Of a stretch of 64,000 bases of DNA, positions 7,156 to 16,742 are shown piece by piece. How positions within the stretch are numbered: the stretch's first letter is position 1; every line of letters begins with the position of its first letter. The stretch covers positions 6,634,001 through 6,698,000 of the forward strand of contig NZ_JADOUF010000001.1 in assembly GCF_015751905.1 (NCBI RefSeq), in the 5' to 3' direction. Source of the DNA: Longispora fulva (GTDB lineage Bacteria > Actinomycetota > Actinomycetes > Mycobacteriales > Micromonosporaceae). Under the pieces are notes generated by a model. That model saw nothing but the letters and a program-made list of their open reading frames with translations. It ran no database searches and was not told the origin of the DNA. Both the position numbers and the translations under genes were made by a program.

Positions 7156-8750
7156 CCCGCACCCGTAAGTCCGTCGGCCGGATCACCTTCGTCGGGGCCG
7201 GCCCCGGCGACCCAGGTCTGCTCACCAGGCGCGCCTGGGACGCCCTGACCGAGGCCGACCACATCGTGTACGACAGGGGCGTCCCCGAGGCGCTGCTGTC
7301 CGTGCTGCGCACCGCCGTGGCCCCCGAGGCCGAGGACGCGCACGGCCCGGAGTTCTCCCCGGCGGAGGGCGTGCCCGGCGACGTCGCCAAGGTGCTGCTG
7401 TCGGCGGCCCGCTCCGGGCTGCGCGCCGTGCACCTGGTGACCGGTGACCCGTTCGGCCACGACTCGGTGGTCAAGGAGGTCCAGGCCGTGGCCAGGACCG
7501 CCGTCCCGTTCGAGGTCGTCCCGGGTGTCGGGCAGGCGTCCGGCGTCGCGACGTACGCCGGTGTGCCGCTCGGTACCGCCCGCACGACCGTGGACGTCGA
7601 CGACGTGGCCACCCTCGACTTCGAGGCCCTCGCGGCGGCGGTGGCCCGTGGCGGTCTGGCCGTGGCGGTCGACGCCGGCGACCTGGGCCAGATCCGTGAC
7701 GGCCTGCTGGCCGCCGGGGTCGAGGGCTCCTCGCCGATCGCGGTGACCGGGGACGGCACGGGCGAGACGCAGTACACGACGGCTTCGGTGGTGGACAGCT
7801 TCGTCGAGGCGGCGCTGGGCTTCTCGGGCCGGGTCGTGCTGACCCTGGGCCACGGGGTCAAGGAGCGCGACAAGCTCGGCTGGTGGGAGAACCGCCCGCT
7901 GTACGGCTGGAAGGTCCTGGTGCCCCGCACCAAGGAGCAGGCCGGCGTGATGAGCGCGAAGCTCCGCGCGTACGGCGCGATCCCGTGCGAGGTGCCGACG
8001 ATCGCCGTCGAGCCGCCGCGCACCCCGGCCCAGATGGAGCGGGCGATCAAGGGCCTGGTCGACGGCCGGTACGCCTGGGTCGTCTTCACCAGCGTCAACG
8101 CGGTCCGCGCCGTGTGGGAGAAGTTCGCCGAGCACGGCCTGGACGCCCGGCACTTCGGCGGCGTGAAGATCGCCTGCATCGGCGAGGCCACGGCCGACGC
8201 GGTGCGCGCGTTCGGCATCCAGCCGGAGCTGGTGCCGGCGGGCGAGCAGTCCTCCGACGGCCTGCTGGCCGAGTTCGCCCCGTTCGACGAGGTCCTCGAC
8301 CCGGTGGGCCGGGTGCTGCTGCCCCGCGCGGACATCGCGACCGAGACCCTGGCCGCCGGGCTGACCGAGCGCGGCTGGGAGGTGGACGACGTCACGGCCT
8401 ACCGGACCGTGCGGGCCGCCCCGCCGCCGGCCGACATCCGCGACGCCATCAAGTCGGGCGGGTTCGACGCGGTCCTCTTCACCTCGTCCTCCACAGTGCG
8501 CAACCTGGTGGGTATCGCCGGCAAGCCGCACGCCCGTACTGTGGTGGCTGTGATCGGACCGAAGACCTCGGACACCGCGACGGAGTTCGGCCTGCGCGTC
8601 GACGTGCAGCCCGACCACGCCGCCGTGCCGGACCTGGTCGAGGCCCTGGCGCAGTACGCGGTCGAACTGCGCGACAAGCTCGCGGCGATGCCCGCCAAGC
8701 AGCGGCGCGGCTCGAAGGTGCAGGGCCCGACGGCTCTGCGGTTCCGCTAG
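7152..8750 (+). CDS. hemD: Uroporphyrinogen-III synthase fused to an N-terminal SUMT-like methyltransferase domain
   Basis: 532 residues. The C-terminal ~265 residues are HemD: it starts at WKVLVPRTKEQAG, with VVFTSVNAVRAVW, IACIGEATADAVR and AVLFTSSSTVRNLVG, and closes hydroxymethylbilane to uroporphyrinogen III. The N-terminal ~240 residues resemble uroporphyrinogen-III C-methyltransferase (FVGAGPGDPGLLTRRAW; PFEVVPGVGQASGVATYAG). The SUMT motif normally reading GGDPFVFGRGGEE is instead TGDPFGHDSVVKEV, so SAM/substrate binding may be altered. The fusion is common in actinobacteria. ATG start chosen by its 4-bp overlap with hemC. Confidence 0.93.
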   Translation: MTRTRKSVGRITFVGAGPGDPGLLTRRAWDALTEADHIVYDRGVPEALLSVLRTAVAPEAEDAHGPEFSPAEGVPGDVAKVLLSAARSGLRAVHLVTGDPFGHDSVVKEVQAVARTAVPFEVVPGVGQASGVATYAGVPLGTARTTVDVDDVATLDFEALAAAVARGGLAVAVDAGDLGQIRDGLLAAGVEGSSPIAVTGDGTGETQYTTASVVDSFVEAALGFSGRVVLTLGHGVKERDKLGWWENRPLYGWKVLVPRTKEQAGVMSAKLRAYGAIPCEVPTIAVEPPRTPAQMERAIKGLVDGRYAWVVFTSVNAVRAVWEKFAEHGLDARHFGGVKIACIGEATADAVRAFGIQPELVPAGEQSSDGLLAEFAPFDEVLDPVGRVLLPRADIATETLAAGLTERGWEVDDVTAYRTVRAAPPPADIRDAIKSGGFDAVLFTSSSTVRNLVGIAGKPHARTVVAVIGPKTSDTATEFGLRVDVQPDHAAVPDLVEALAQYAVELRDKLAAMPAKQRRGSKVQGPTALRFR

Positions 8751-8771
8751 GCACCTCTCCCGGAGGACCGG

Positions 8772-9755
8772 ATGTCGTTCCCGAATATTCGTCCGAGAAG
8801 GCTCAGGACCAGCCCGGCCATGCGCCGGCTGGTCAGCGAGACCCGGCTGAGCCCGGCGGAGTTCGTGCTGCCGCTGTTCGTGAAGGAGGGGCTCACCGAG
8901 CCCCGCCCGATCGCCTCGATGCCCGGGGTCGTGCAGCACTCGCGGGACTCGCTGCGCAAGGCCGCCGTCGAGGCGGTCCAGGCCGGCGTCGGCGGACTGA
9001 TGCTGTTCGGGGTGCCGGAGAACCGGGACCCCGAGGGCTCGGGCGGCGTCGATCCGGGCGGCATCCTGAACGTGGCGATCCGCGACGTCATCCGCGAGGT
9101 CGGCGACGCCACGGTCGTCATGAGCGACCTGTGCCTGGACGAGTTCACCTCGCACGGGCACTGCGGCGTGCTCGACGCGTCGGGTGAGGTCGACAACGAC
9201 AGGACCCTTCAGCTGTACGGGGAGATGGCGCTCGCCCAGGCCGCCGCCGGGGTGCACGTCCTCGGCCCGTCCGGGATGATGGACGGCCAGGTCGGGGCGG
9301 TCCGGGCCGCGCTCGATGGTGCGGGCTACCAGGACCGGACGATCCTGGCGTACGCCGCGAAGTACGCCTCGGCGTTCTTCGGCCCCTTCCGGGACGCCGT
9401 GGAGTCCGAGCTCGACGGCGACCGGCGCACGTACCAGCAGGACCCGGGGAACCTCCGCGAGGCGCTCCGCGAGGTGGAGTTGGACATCGCCGAGGGCGCG
9501 GACATGGTCATGGTCAAGCCGGCGGGGGCGTACCTCGACGTGATCTCCGCCGTGGCCGAGCGGGTCACGGTGCCGGTCGCCGCGTACCAGGTGTCCGGCG
9601 AGTACGCGATGGTCGAGGCCGCCGCCGCGAACGGCTGGATCGACCGCGAGCGGGCGATGATGGAGAGCCTGACGGCGATCAGGCGGGCCGGCGCCCAGAT
9701 CACGCTCACCTACTGGGCCGTCGACGCCGCCCGCCTCCTCCGCGACCACTACTGA
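8772..9755 (+). CDS. hemB: Delta-aminolevulinic acid dehydratase (porphobilinogen synthase)
   Basis: 327 residues. It condenses two 5-aminolevulinate molecules to porphobilinogen. Catalytic lysines lie in YAAKYASAFFGPFR and MVMVKPAGAYLDV. The metal-site segment is DLCLDEFTSHGHCG: the first and third Cys of the zinc triad are present but the middle one is Asp, a hybrid between Zn and Mg types. GGAGG lies 7 nt before the ATG. 21 bp separate it from hemD, so it probably completes the rex-hem operon. Confidence 0.96.
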   Translation: MSFPNIRPRRLRTSPAMRRLVSETRLSPAEFVLPLFVKEGLTEPRPIASMPGVVQHSRDSLRKAAVEAVQAGVGGLMLFGVPENRDPEGSGGVDPGGILNVAIRDVIREVGDATVVMSDLCLDEFTSHGHCGVLDASGEVDNDRTLQLYGEMALAQAAAGVHVLGPSGMMDGQVGAVRAALDGAGYQDRTILAYAAKYASAFFGPFRDAVESELDGDRRTYQQDPGNLREALREVELDIAEGADMVMVKPAGAYLDVISAVAERVTVPVAAYQVSGEYAMVEAAAANGWIDRERAMMESLTAIRRAGAQITLTYWAVDAARLLRDHY

Positions 9756-9805
9756 GCCCGACCGGTTGGGGCACTCCGGTCCGCCACCGGGGCCCCGCCA
9801 CGGTC

Positions 9806-9825
9806 GGGCCGACGCGTGTCGGCCC
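9806..9825. terminator. Hairpin between convergent hemB and the cyclase-regulator gene
   Basis: Arms GGGCCGAC and GTCGGCCC enclose a GCGT tetraloop. A competing longer-range pairing exists between GCCCGACCG (9756-9764) and CGGTCGGGC (9801-9809). No strong T-tract follows. Confidence 0.55.
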
Positions 9826-9844
9826 AGAAACGTGGCGTAACCGG

Positions 9845-12577
9845 CTAATGGTCTTGGTTGTTGGGTTTGACCCTGATGGGGACGGTCGGGGCCTCTGACG
9901 CTGCGGACTGGGCCGCGTAGACCCCGCCCGAGGACAGGTCCGGGTGCTCCACCGCCAGGGCCACCGCCACCGCCTCCGTGAGCGGCAGCGCGCTCCCCTC
10001 GGCGTACAGCGCGTCGAACCTGCGGTCGCCCAGCAGCGCCCGGGTCCGGGAGTGCTGCTCGGCCCAGTACACCGCGTACGAGCCGGCGGAGCAGCGCAGC
10101 CGGCCGCGTTCCGCCTCGGACGCGCCGAACAGCATGGCCGCCGTCTCGGGCAGCCCGCCCAGGTGGCAGCGCACCCCGATCGCGTTCAGGGTCTCCACGG
10201 CCCGGGCCCCGAAGCCGTAGGCCATCCGGGACCGCAGCGCGACCTGGAGGTGTTCGTGCGCGGCCACCAGGTCGCCGCGTTCGAGGGCGACGAGGCCGAG
10301 CAGCATGTCCACGGTCCGCCGGCCGCGTTCGGCCGGCCGGGCGGCTTCGAGGGGGCGGGCGGAGGCCAGCAGGTTGGCGGACTCGTCGAGTTCGCCGCGC
10401 CGCCAGAGCAGCTGGGCCAGGTAGAAGACCGCGAACAGCGCGTCGGCCTCCACGTCCAGCTCCGCGGCCAGCCGCAGGGTCTCCCAGCAGCTGCGCTCGG
10501 CCTCGGCGGTCAGTCCGATGTCGACCAGCGGCGCGCCCCGGCCGGCGAGCACTCGGACGAGCAGGCCCGGGTCGCCGGCCTGGCGCGCGGCAGCCTCGGC
10601 CCGCTGGGAGAACCGCAGGGCCTCGGCGAACTCGCCGTCGACCCCGGCGTGCGCGGCGTGCATGTGGTACGCCATCGCCAGCTCCCTGCTGGGCACCGGC
10701 GCGTCGGTGGACGTCATCCGCTCGTACAGCCGGTACAGCCAGACCCGGCCCTCCCTGGCCAGCCCGCGCTCGCGCCACCACTGGTCGAGCGCGCCGGCCA
10801 GCCGCAGGCCCTCGCGGACGTCGCCGCCGGTGGTGCTCCACCGCAGGGCGGCGCGCAGCTCGACGGCGAGCGGGTCGAGGGTGTGCATGGACAGGGTCAC
10901 CGGGCGGCCCTCGGCGTCGCGGCCGGCGCGTTCGGCGGCGTGCCGGCACCAGGCCACGTGCCGGTCGCGGGCGGCCTCCTCCTCGCCGGCCTGGACGAGT
11001 TTGCGCTGCCCGTAGGCCCGGATCGGGTCCAGCATCCTGTACGTGGTGCCCACAGCCGTCGGCTCGGCCTGCACCAGGGACTTGTCCACGAGCACGGCGA
11101 GCGGGTCGAGCGGGTCGGCCCCGAGCAGCCACTCGATGGCGTCGAGCTCGACGGGCCCGGCGAACACCGACAGGTACCGCAGCAGCTTCGCCGCCCGGGG
11201 TCCCAGCGTCTTGTACGACCAGGACACGGTCGCGCTCAGCGTCTCGTGCCGGTTGGGCGAGTCGCCCGGCCCGGACAGCAGCAGGTCCTCGATCCGCTCG
11301 GCGAGCTGGCCGGCGGCGAGCAGCCGGAGCCGGGCCGCGGCGAGTTCGAGGGCCAGTGGCAGGCCGTCGAGCCGGCGGGCCACCCGGTCGAAGTGCGGCA
11401 TCTCCGCGGGGTCGGCGCGCCGGCCGCCCCGGGCGGCCGTGGCCCGGTCGAGCAGTAACGCTACGGCGTCGGACGGGCCGCCGTCGGCCGGCGCGGTGAC
11501 CGACAGTGAGGGGATCCGCCACACGGCCTCGCCGGGCAACCCGATCGGTTCCCGGCTGGTGGCCAGCACGGTCAGGCCGGGGCAGCCGGCGAGCATCCGG
11601 GTGATCAGCGGGGCGAGCGAGGACAGCTGGTGGTCGCAGGTGTCGAGGACCAGCAGGCACTTGCGGCGGGCGGCGTGTTCGACCAGGGTGTCCGGCATCG
11701 GCCGGCCCGGCTCGGGGCGCAGGCCGAACGCCCCGGCCACGCCGACGGCGATCAGGGCCGGGTCGGTGACGGAGGCGAGGTCGGCGAACCAGACCCCGTC
11801 GGGGTAGGAGTCAACCAGTTCCGTGGCCACGGCGACCGCGAGCCTGCTCTTGCCGGCCCCGCCGGCTCCCACCACGGTGACCAGCCGCTGTTCACCGATG
11901 AGCTGGCGGAGTTTCACCTGCTCGTCGACCCGGCCGATGAAGCTGGTCGGAGCCGCGGGCAGGTTGTGCGGGGTGGCGTCCATGGTCCTCGGGCGGGGGA
12001 AGCGACTCTCGAGGCCGGGGGCGACGAGCTGGAAGAGGCGTTCGCGGTCGTCGAAGTCGCGCAGGCGGTGCAGCCCGAGGTCCATCAGGGACAGACCCTC
12101 CGGCAGCTCCTCGACCCGGCGGGCGGTGGAGGCCGAGCAGAGCACCTGGCCACCGTGGGCCGCCGCGGCGACCCGGGCCGCGCGGTGCACCTCGTAGGTG
12201 GCGTACTCGCCGGCGTGCGGCACCGCGTACCCGGTGTGCAGTCCCATCCGGACCCGGGGCCGGGCGGCCGGCGTGGGCCAGGTGTGTCCGGCCAGGGCCC
12301 GCTGGGCGGTGACGCAGGCGGTCAGCGCGGCGGTCGCGTCGGCGAAAGCGACGAAAAAGGAGTCACCCTCTGTGAGTAGTTCTGCGCCATCGCAGTCACT
12401 GAAAGTGAGCCGCATCAGTTTTCGGTGGTCATTGAGGACAGGCCGGTACCCATCACCGAGTAGCTGGGCGAGCCGAGTCGACCCCTCGATATCGGTGAAG
12501 AGGAACGTCACCTGTCCGCTCGGCAGGTGGAAACGTGCCGCCAAGCCCTTGACCTCCGCCCATGCGAGTGGACTCAT
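9845..12577 (-). CDS. Class III adenylate/guanylate cyclase-like domain fused to STAND ATPase and TPR region
   Basis: 910 residues. Residues ~15-185 form a CHD cyclase fold (VTFLFTDIEGSTRLAQ, LTEGDSFFVAF, HGGQVLCS). The usual VNxAAR motif reads VHRAAR, so the conserved Asn is His and cyclase activity is doubtful. Next is an NB-ARC/AfsR-like ATPase with Walker A VVGAGGAGKSRLA and Walker B CLLVLDTCDHQ, then about 400 residues of helical repeats of TPR type. There is no LuxR DNA-binding domain. Probably a signal-responsive STAND switch protein. The frame stays open far upstream to 13213, but I place the start at ATG 12577 because the upstream part is antisense to the transglycosylase gene. Confidence 0.85.
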   Translation of the reverse strand: MSPLAWAEVKGLAARFHLPSGQVTFLFTDIEGSTRLAQLLGDGYRPVLNDHRKLMRLTFSDCDGAELLTEGDSFFVAFADATAALTACVTAQRALAGHTWPTPAARPRVRMGLHTGYAVPHAGEYATYEVHRAARVAAAAHGGQVLCSASTARRVEELPEGLSLMDLGLHRLRDFDDRERLFQLVAPGLESRFPRPRTMDATPHNLPAAPTSFIGRVDEQVKLRQLIGEQRLVTVVGAGGAGKSRLAVAVATELVDSYPDGVWFADLASVTDPALIAVGVAGAFGLRPEPGRPMPDTLVEHAARRKCLLVLDTCDHQLSSLAPLITRMLAGCPGLTVLATSREPIGLPGEAVWRIPSLSVTAPADGGPSDAVALLLDRATAARGGRRADPAEMPHFDRVARRLDGLPLALELAAARLRLLAAGQLAERIEDLLLSGPGDSPNRHETLSATVSWSYKTLGPRAAKLLRYLSVFAGPVELDAIEWLLGADPLDPLAVLVDKSLVQAEPTAVGTTYRMLDPIRAYGQRKLVQAGEEEAARDRHVAWCRHAAERAGRDAEGRPVTLSMHTLDPLAVELRAALRWSTTGGDVREGLRLAGALDQWWRERGLAREGRVWLYRLYERMTSTDAPVPSRELAMAYHMHAAHAGVDGEFAEALRFSQRAEAAARQAGDPGLLVRVLAGRGAPLVDIGLTAEAERSCWETLRLAAELDVEADALFAVFYLAQLLWRRGELDESANLLASARPLEAARPAERGRRTVDMLLGLVALERGDLVAAHEHLQVALRSRMAYGFGARAVETLNAIGVRCHLGGLPETAAMLFGASEAERGRLRCSAGSYAVYWAEQHSRTRALLGDRRFDALYAEGSALPLTEAVAVALAVEHPDLSSGGVYAAQSAASEAPTVPIRVKPNNQDH

Positions 12578-12738
12578 GGTGCCGCATCCCCACAAGTCTT
12601 CGCATCGGGAGAACGGTTGGTCGATATGTCGATCACCGGGCCCGGAGGGGAGAGCGGTCGGAATCCGTCGCTGTGTTCGCGCTATGACGCCTGGGGCAAC
12701 GAGGTTACGCCGCCCTGGTTGCGGGTGGAAGACGAATC

Positions 12739-12768
12739 TTGATCTTTTTCCCGTGAATGGGCGATACT
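12739..12768 (+). promoter_or_regulatory. Promoter of the transglycosylase gene (leaderless)
   Basis: TTGATC (12739-12744) is 18 bp from GATACT (12763-12768), which is 7 nt before the GTG at 12776. This supports that GTG as the true start of a leaderless mRNA. Confidence 0.5.
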
Positions 12769-12775
12769 CGGGTTC

Positions 12776-13615
12776 GTGTTGCGCCGAGTGCCTTATTCCA
12801 TCGCCCATGCCGCGTGCTGGGCTGCGATGAAAGTGTACGGCTGGGTGGGCGCTCCCCGGCTGAGGTTGGCGGTGACCAGCCTCTTCGGGACCGTGGTGTT
12901 GATCTCCGTGCTGATAGCGGGAAATTTTCTTTTGCCGACGGGTAAACCGGCGGTGGCCGAGGGATTGCCGGAACCGCAGCCCACGGCAATCGAATGGCCG
13001 ACACCGCAGACCAATCCGACCGGTACTCCGGCCCCCAACCCGTCCACGGCCTCGCTGGCCGCCTGGGCGGCAGCCCTGTCGCCCAAGCTGGACATTCCCG
13101 CCGTCGCGATCCAGGCCTACGGCAGCGCCGAGCTCAAGCTCGCCGAGACCCGGCCGAGCTGCCACCTGGCGTGGACGACCCTCGCAGGCCTCGGCTCGAT
13201 CGAGTCGAACCACGGCCGCACGGCCGGCTCCACGCTGCTGGAGGACGGCCGCACGTCCAAGCCGATCACGGGCATTCCGCTGGACGGCCGCAGCAACACC
13301 CAGGTCATCAAGGACACCGACCAGGGCCAGATGGACGGCGACCGGGAGTACGACCGGGCGGTCGGGCCGATGCAGTTCATCCCGTCGACGTGGAAGACCT
13401 GGGGCGCCGACGGCAACGCCGACGGGACCATCGACCCGAGCAACATCTTCGACGCGGCCCTCGCGGCGGCGAACTACATGTGCTCCGGCACCCGGGACCT
13501 GAGCAACCCGGCGGACTGGCAGAGTGCGGTGCTCTCGTACAACGCCGTGCAGATCTACCTGCGCGATGTCTTCGCCAAGGCCGATGATTACGGCAAGCGG
13601 AGTCGCGGACGGTAA
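12776..13615 (+). CDS. Membrane-anchored lytic transglycosylase-like protein
   Basis: 279 residues. One transmembrane segment lies near residues 32-52 (LAVTSLFGTVVLISVLIAG), followed by a Pro/Thr-rich linker and an extracytoplasmic SLT-type domain: LGSIESNHGR carries the presumed catalytic Glu, then AVGPMQFIPSTWKTWGADGN and AAANYMCSGTRDL. Such domains cleave the beta-1,4 bond of peptidoglycan. Start codon set by the -10 placement. Divergent from the cyclase-STAND gene, with a 198-bp shared promoter region. Role in wall remodelling inferred from the fold. Confidence 0.88.
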   Translation: MLRRVPYSIAHAACWAAMKVYGWVGAPRLRLAVTSLFGTVVLISVLIAGNFLLPTGKPAVAEGLPEPQPTAIEWPTPQTNPTGTPAPNPSTASLAAWAAALSPKLDIPAVAIQAYGSAELKLAETRPSCHLAWTTLAGLGSIESNHGRTAGSTLLEDGRTSKPITGIPLDGRSNTQVIKDTDQGQMDGDREYDRAVGPMQFIPSTWKTWGADGNADGTIDPSNIFDAALAAANYMCSGTRDLSNPADWQSAVLSYNAVQIYLRDVFAKADDYGKRSRGR

Positions 13616-13692
13616 TCATGTGGACACAAGCGGTACATTATTTCTCTGTTCGAGGTATCGCGTTCACCGCCGATGTCGGGTAAGCAAAGAGA

Positions 13693-14679
13693 GTGCACGT
13701 ACGCGAATGGAATCCAGCCACGGCCCCAGGCAGTGACCTGGAGGCCTGGCGTCTGCTGTACAACGAGATGCTGGCCGCCGACATGCCCGGCGAACCCCAC
13801 TGGCGGGCGGACAACCTCCGCGCCTACATGGCCGTCACCATGCCCGACGAGAACCGGGGCGACTGGTTCGCCGAGTACGACGGCCGGGTCGTCGGGGTCG
13901 CGGATCTGCTGCTGCTCGACGACCTCGGCGTCGTCGAGGTGTACGTCAGCCCGGACCACCGGCGCAGGGGCGTGGCGCGCACCCTGCTGGCCGAGGCCGT
14001 CCGCCGGGCCCACGAGTCCGGCCGGACAGTCCTGGGGGCGGAGGTGGCCGCTGGGACGCCCGCGACGGCCTTCTACCAGGCGTACGGCTTCCAGCTCACC
14101 TGTGTGGAGCAACGCAACCTGCTCGACCTGGCCACGGTGGACTGGGGCCGGCTCCGCGAGCACGCGACCAGGACCGGCTCCGGCTACCGGATCGAGTACT
14201 TCCCCGGCGGGCCGCCCGCCGAGCTGCTGAACGCCTACGCGACCGCCAAGCAGGTCGTGCAGGGGGACTGGGAGCTGCACCCCAGCTCGTACTCGCCGGA
14301 CCGGCTGGCACACAGCCTCGCGACCCTGCACGCCCGGGGGCTCACCCCGCACGTGGTGTGCGCGGTGCACAGCCGGACCGGGGCGATCGCCGGGCTGACC
14401 GAGGTGGTCGCGTCGGCGCTGCACCCGGAGCGGGCCGACCAGTACGACACCGTGGTTGTCCCGGCGCACCGGGGCTACGGGCTGGGCCTGGCGATGAAGG
14501 CCCGGATGCTCCTCGAACTCCGCGACGCGGTGCCGGACCTGCGCGACGTGCAGACCTGGCAGTCGATGGAGAACGAGCCGATGGCCAGGGTCAACGCCGA
14601 GCTCGGTTTCGTGGCGGACCGCGAGTGGCACGAGTACGAGGCGAGCGTCCCTGCCCTGGCGGCCCAGCTGGGGATCTGA
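13693..14679 (+). CDS. Tandem GNAT-domain acetyltransferase
   Basis: 328 residues with two GNAT folds, the layout of mycothiol synthase-like proteins. The first has the acetyl-CoA loop in VEVYVSPDHRRRGVARTLL (about residues 84-105); the second has a looser VVVPAHRGYGLGLAMKARML near residue 255. It is not MshD itself, as its signature is not visible. Substrate unknown. GTG start with AAGAGAG just upstream; it stands alone between the transglycosylase and hemL. Confidence 0.85.
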   Translation: MHVREWNPATAPGSDLEAWRLLYNEMLAADMPGEPHWRADNLRAYMAVTMPDENRGDWFAEYDGRVVGVADLLLLDDLGVVEVYVSPDHRRRGVARTLLAEAVRRAHESGRTVLGAEVAAGTPATAFYQAYGFQLTCVEQRNLLDLATVDWGRLREHATRTGSGYRIEYFPGGPPAELLNAYATAKQVVQGDWELHPSSYSPDRLAHSLATLHARGLTPHVVCAVHSRTGAIAGLTEVVASALHPERADQYDTVVVPAHRGYGLGLAMKARMLLELRDAVPDLRDVQTWQSMENEPMARVNAELGFVADREWHEYEASVPALAAQLGI

Positions 14680-14790
14680 GGGCGATTCCCGACAAATTTA
14701 TCGATGCCCCGGGGCCCGGGAAGGTGAACTTCGACACTCTGTAGAGGGTGAAGTCGATCTTCCCGAGGGCTCTGCCAGAATTACCAGATT

Positions 14791-16092
14791 GTGAAGCAGT
14801 ATCCGGCCGACGCACCGGCCTCCCAGGAGCTCTTCGACCGCGCCCAGGCCATCGTGCCCGGCGGGGTCAACTCGCCCGTGCGCGCCTTCAAGTCGGTCGG
14901 CGGCACCCCCAGGTTCATGGTCCGCGGCGAGGGTTGCCGCATGTACGATGCCGACGACCGTGGGTACGTCGACCTCGTCTGCTCGTGGGGCCCGCTGCTG
15001 CTGGGCCACGCGCACCCGGAGGTCGTGGCGGCGATCCAGGACGCCGCGACCCGGGGTACCAGCTTCGGCACCCCGACGCCGGGGGAGGTGGCGCTGGCGG
15101 AGGAGCTGGTGGCGCGTACCCCGATGGAGCAGGTCCGTCTGGTCAGCTCCGGCACTGAGGCGACGATGTCCGCCCTGCGGCTGGCGCGCGGGTTCACCGG
15201 TCGCTCGAAGATCATCAAGTTCGCCGGCTGCTACCACGGCCACTCGGACGGGCTGCTCGCCGCCGCGGGTTCCGGGGTGGCCACGTTCGCGCTGCCGGAC
15301 TCGCCGGGCGTGCCCGCGACGATGGCCGGCGAGACGATCGTGCTGCCCTACAACGACGTCGAGGCGGTGCGCGCGGCCTTCGCGGCGCACCCCGGCGAGA
15401 TCGCGGCGATCATCACCGAGGCCGCGGCCGGGAACATGGGGGTCGTCGCGCCCCGGGACGGGTTCAACGCCCGGATCGCGGCGATCGCGCACGCCGAGGG
15501 CGCGCTGCTGATCTCCGACGAGGTGATGACCGGTTTCCGGGTGTCCCGCAGCGGCTGGGAGGGCGTGGAGGCCACCGGCGCGGACCTGTTCACCTACGGC
15601 AAGGTCATGGGCGGCGGCCTGCCGGCGGCGGCGTTCGGCGGCCGGGCCGACGTGATGGCGATGCTGGCCCCGGCCGGCCCCGTCTACCAGGCCGGCACCC
15701 TGTCCGGAAACCCCCTGGCCTGCGCCGCCGGCCTGGCCACCCTGCGCCTGGCGACCGACGAGGTCTACGCCGCCCTCGATCGGAACTCCGCGTTCATCCA
15801 GGCCGAGGCCACCGCGGCCCTGGAGAAGGCCGGCGTCCCGCACCGGCTGTCCACGGCCGGCAACATGTTCTCGATCTTCTTCACCGACACCGACGTGTCC
15901 GACTACGAATCGGCCAAGGTCCAGAACGTCGATGCCTTCCGGGCGTTCTTCCATGGCATGCTGTCGCGCGGCGTCTACCTGCCGCCGAGCGCCTATGAGG
16001 CGTGGTTCGTGTCCGCTGCTCTCGACGAGGAGGCGCAGGAGACGATCGCCGCCGCGCTGCCGTACGCCGCGAGAGAGGCGGGTGCCGCATGA
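14791..16092 (+). CDS. hemL: Glutamate-1-semialdehyde 2,1-aminomutase
   Basis: 433 residues. This PLP enzyme turns glutamate-1-semialdehyde into 5-aminolevulinate, supplying HemB. The N-terminal [17 protein letters not shown] is characteristic; the PLP lysine is Lys271 in [17 protein letters not shown], with [10 protein letters not shown] upstream. GTG start. The stop overlaps the ATG of the next gene, making hemL the first gene of a run that continues into cytochrome c maturation. The 111-bp upstream region holds a partly repeated GGTGAA element but no clear operator. Confidence 0.97.
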   Translation: MKQYPADAPASQELFDRAQAIVPGGVNSPVRAFKSVGGTPRFMVRGEGCRMYDADDRGYVDLVCSWGPLLLGHAHPEVVAAIQDAATRGTSFGTPTPGEVALAEELVARTPMEQVRLVSSGTEATMSALRLARGFTGRSKIIKFAGCYHGHSDGLLAAAGSGVATFALPDSPGVPATMAGETIVLPYNDVEAVRAAFAAHPGEIAAIITEAAAGNMGVVAPRDGFNARIAAIAHAEGALLISDEVMTGFRVSRSGWEGVEATGADLFTYGKVMGGGLPAAAFGGRADVMAMLAPAGPVYQAGTLSGNPLACAAGLATLRLATDEVYAALDRNSAFIQAEATAALEKAGVPHRLSTAGNMFSIFFTDTDVSDYESAKVQNVDAFRAFFHGMLSRGVYLPPSAYEAWFVSAALDEEAQETIAAALPYAAREAGAA

Positions 16093-16742
16093 GCGGGACC
16101 GAGACGATCGTGCACGTGCTCCGGCACGGCGAGGTGCACAACCCGGACAAGATCCTCTACGGCCGGCTGCCGGGCTTCCGGCTGTCCGAGCTGGGGATCC
16201 GGATGGCCGAGGCCGCCGCGGAGTACCTCGCGCCGCGGGACGTCACCCATGTGGTGTCCAGTCCCCTGGAGCGCGCGGTCCAGACGGCCGAGCCGATCGC
16301 CGGGAAGTTCGGGCTGGACATCGCCCGGGACGAGCGGCTGCTGGAGAGCACGAACTACTTCGAGGGCAAGCGGGTCAGCGTCGGTGACGGCGCGCTGCGG
16401 TCGCCGCGGAACTGGCACGTGCTGTGGAACCCGTTCCGGCCGTCGTGGGGCGAGCCGTACACGGAGATCGCCGAGCGGATGTACGCCGCGTTGCTCGACG
16501 CGCGCGCGGCGGCCGAGGGCCACGAGGCCGTGTGCGTGTCGCACCAGCTGCCGATCTGGACCCTGCGCCGGTACGCCCAGCACGAGAAGCTCTGGCACGA
16601 CCCGCGCAAGCGTGAGTGCGGGCTGGCCAGCCTGACCAGTTTCCGGTTCGCGGGCACGTCGCTGATCGGCGTCAAGTACGCCGAGCCGGCCGCGCACCTC
16701 GTCGCGCTGTCCCCGACAGCGAAGAAGGCCAAGGGGGCCTAG
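16089..16742 (+). CDS. Histidine phosphatase (phosphoglycerate mutase-like) family protein
   Basis: 217 residues. The phosphohistidine motif is LRHGE (His13); the partner His is in VSHQLPIW, and [15 protein letters not shown] supplies the second Arg. These are the hallmarks of the branch-1 histidine phosphatase superfamily; the exact substrate is unknown. ATG overlaps the hemL stop, and the stop is immediately followed by the ATG of the thiol-disulphide lipoprotein gene, so it belongs to the haem/cytochrome c operon. Confidence 0.9.
   Translation: MSGTETIVHVLRHGEVHNPDKILYGRLPGFRLSELGIRMAEAAAEYLAPRDVTHVVSSPLERAVQTAEPIAGKFGLDIARDERLLESTNYFEGKRVSVGDGALRSPRNWHVLWNPFRPSWGEPYTEIAERMYAALLDARAAAEGHEAVCVSHQLPIWTLRRYAQHEKLWHDPRKRECGLASLTSFRFAGTSLIGVKYAEPAAHLVALSPTAKKAKGA

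Noticed and set aside
7002-11660. A 1,552-codon open frame on the minus strand
   Set aside because: It is antisense to hemC, hemD and hemB and then out of frame with the cyclase-STAND gene; composition is that of GC-rich shadow translation, with no domain.
12578-13213. Upstream in-frame extension of the cyclase-STAND gene
   Set aside because: It is antisense to the transglycosylase gene and its promoter; the domain starts right after ATG 12577.
14700-14790. GGTGAACTTCGAC before hemL as a Rex operator
   Set aside because: It lacks the TTCAC half at the right spacing; it looks like an imperfect direct repeat of GGTGAA.
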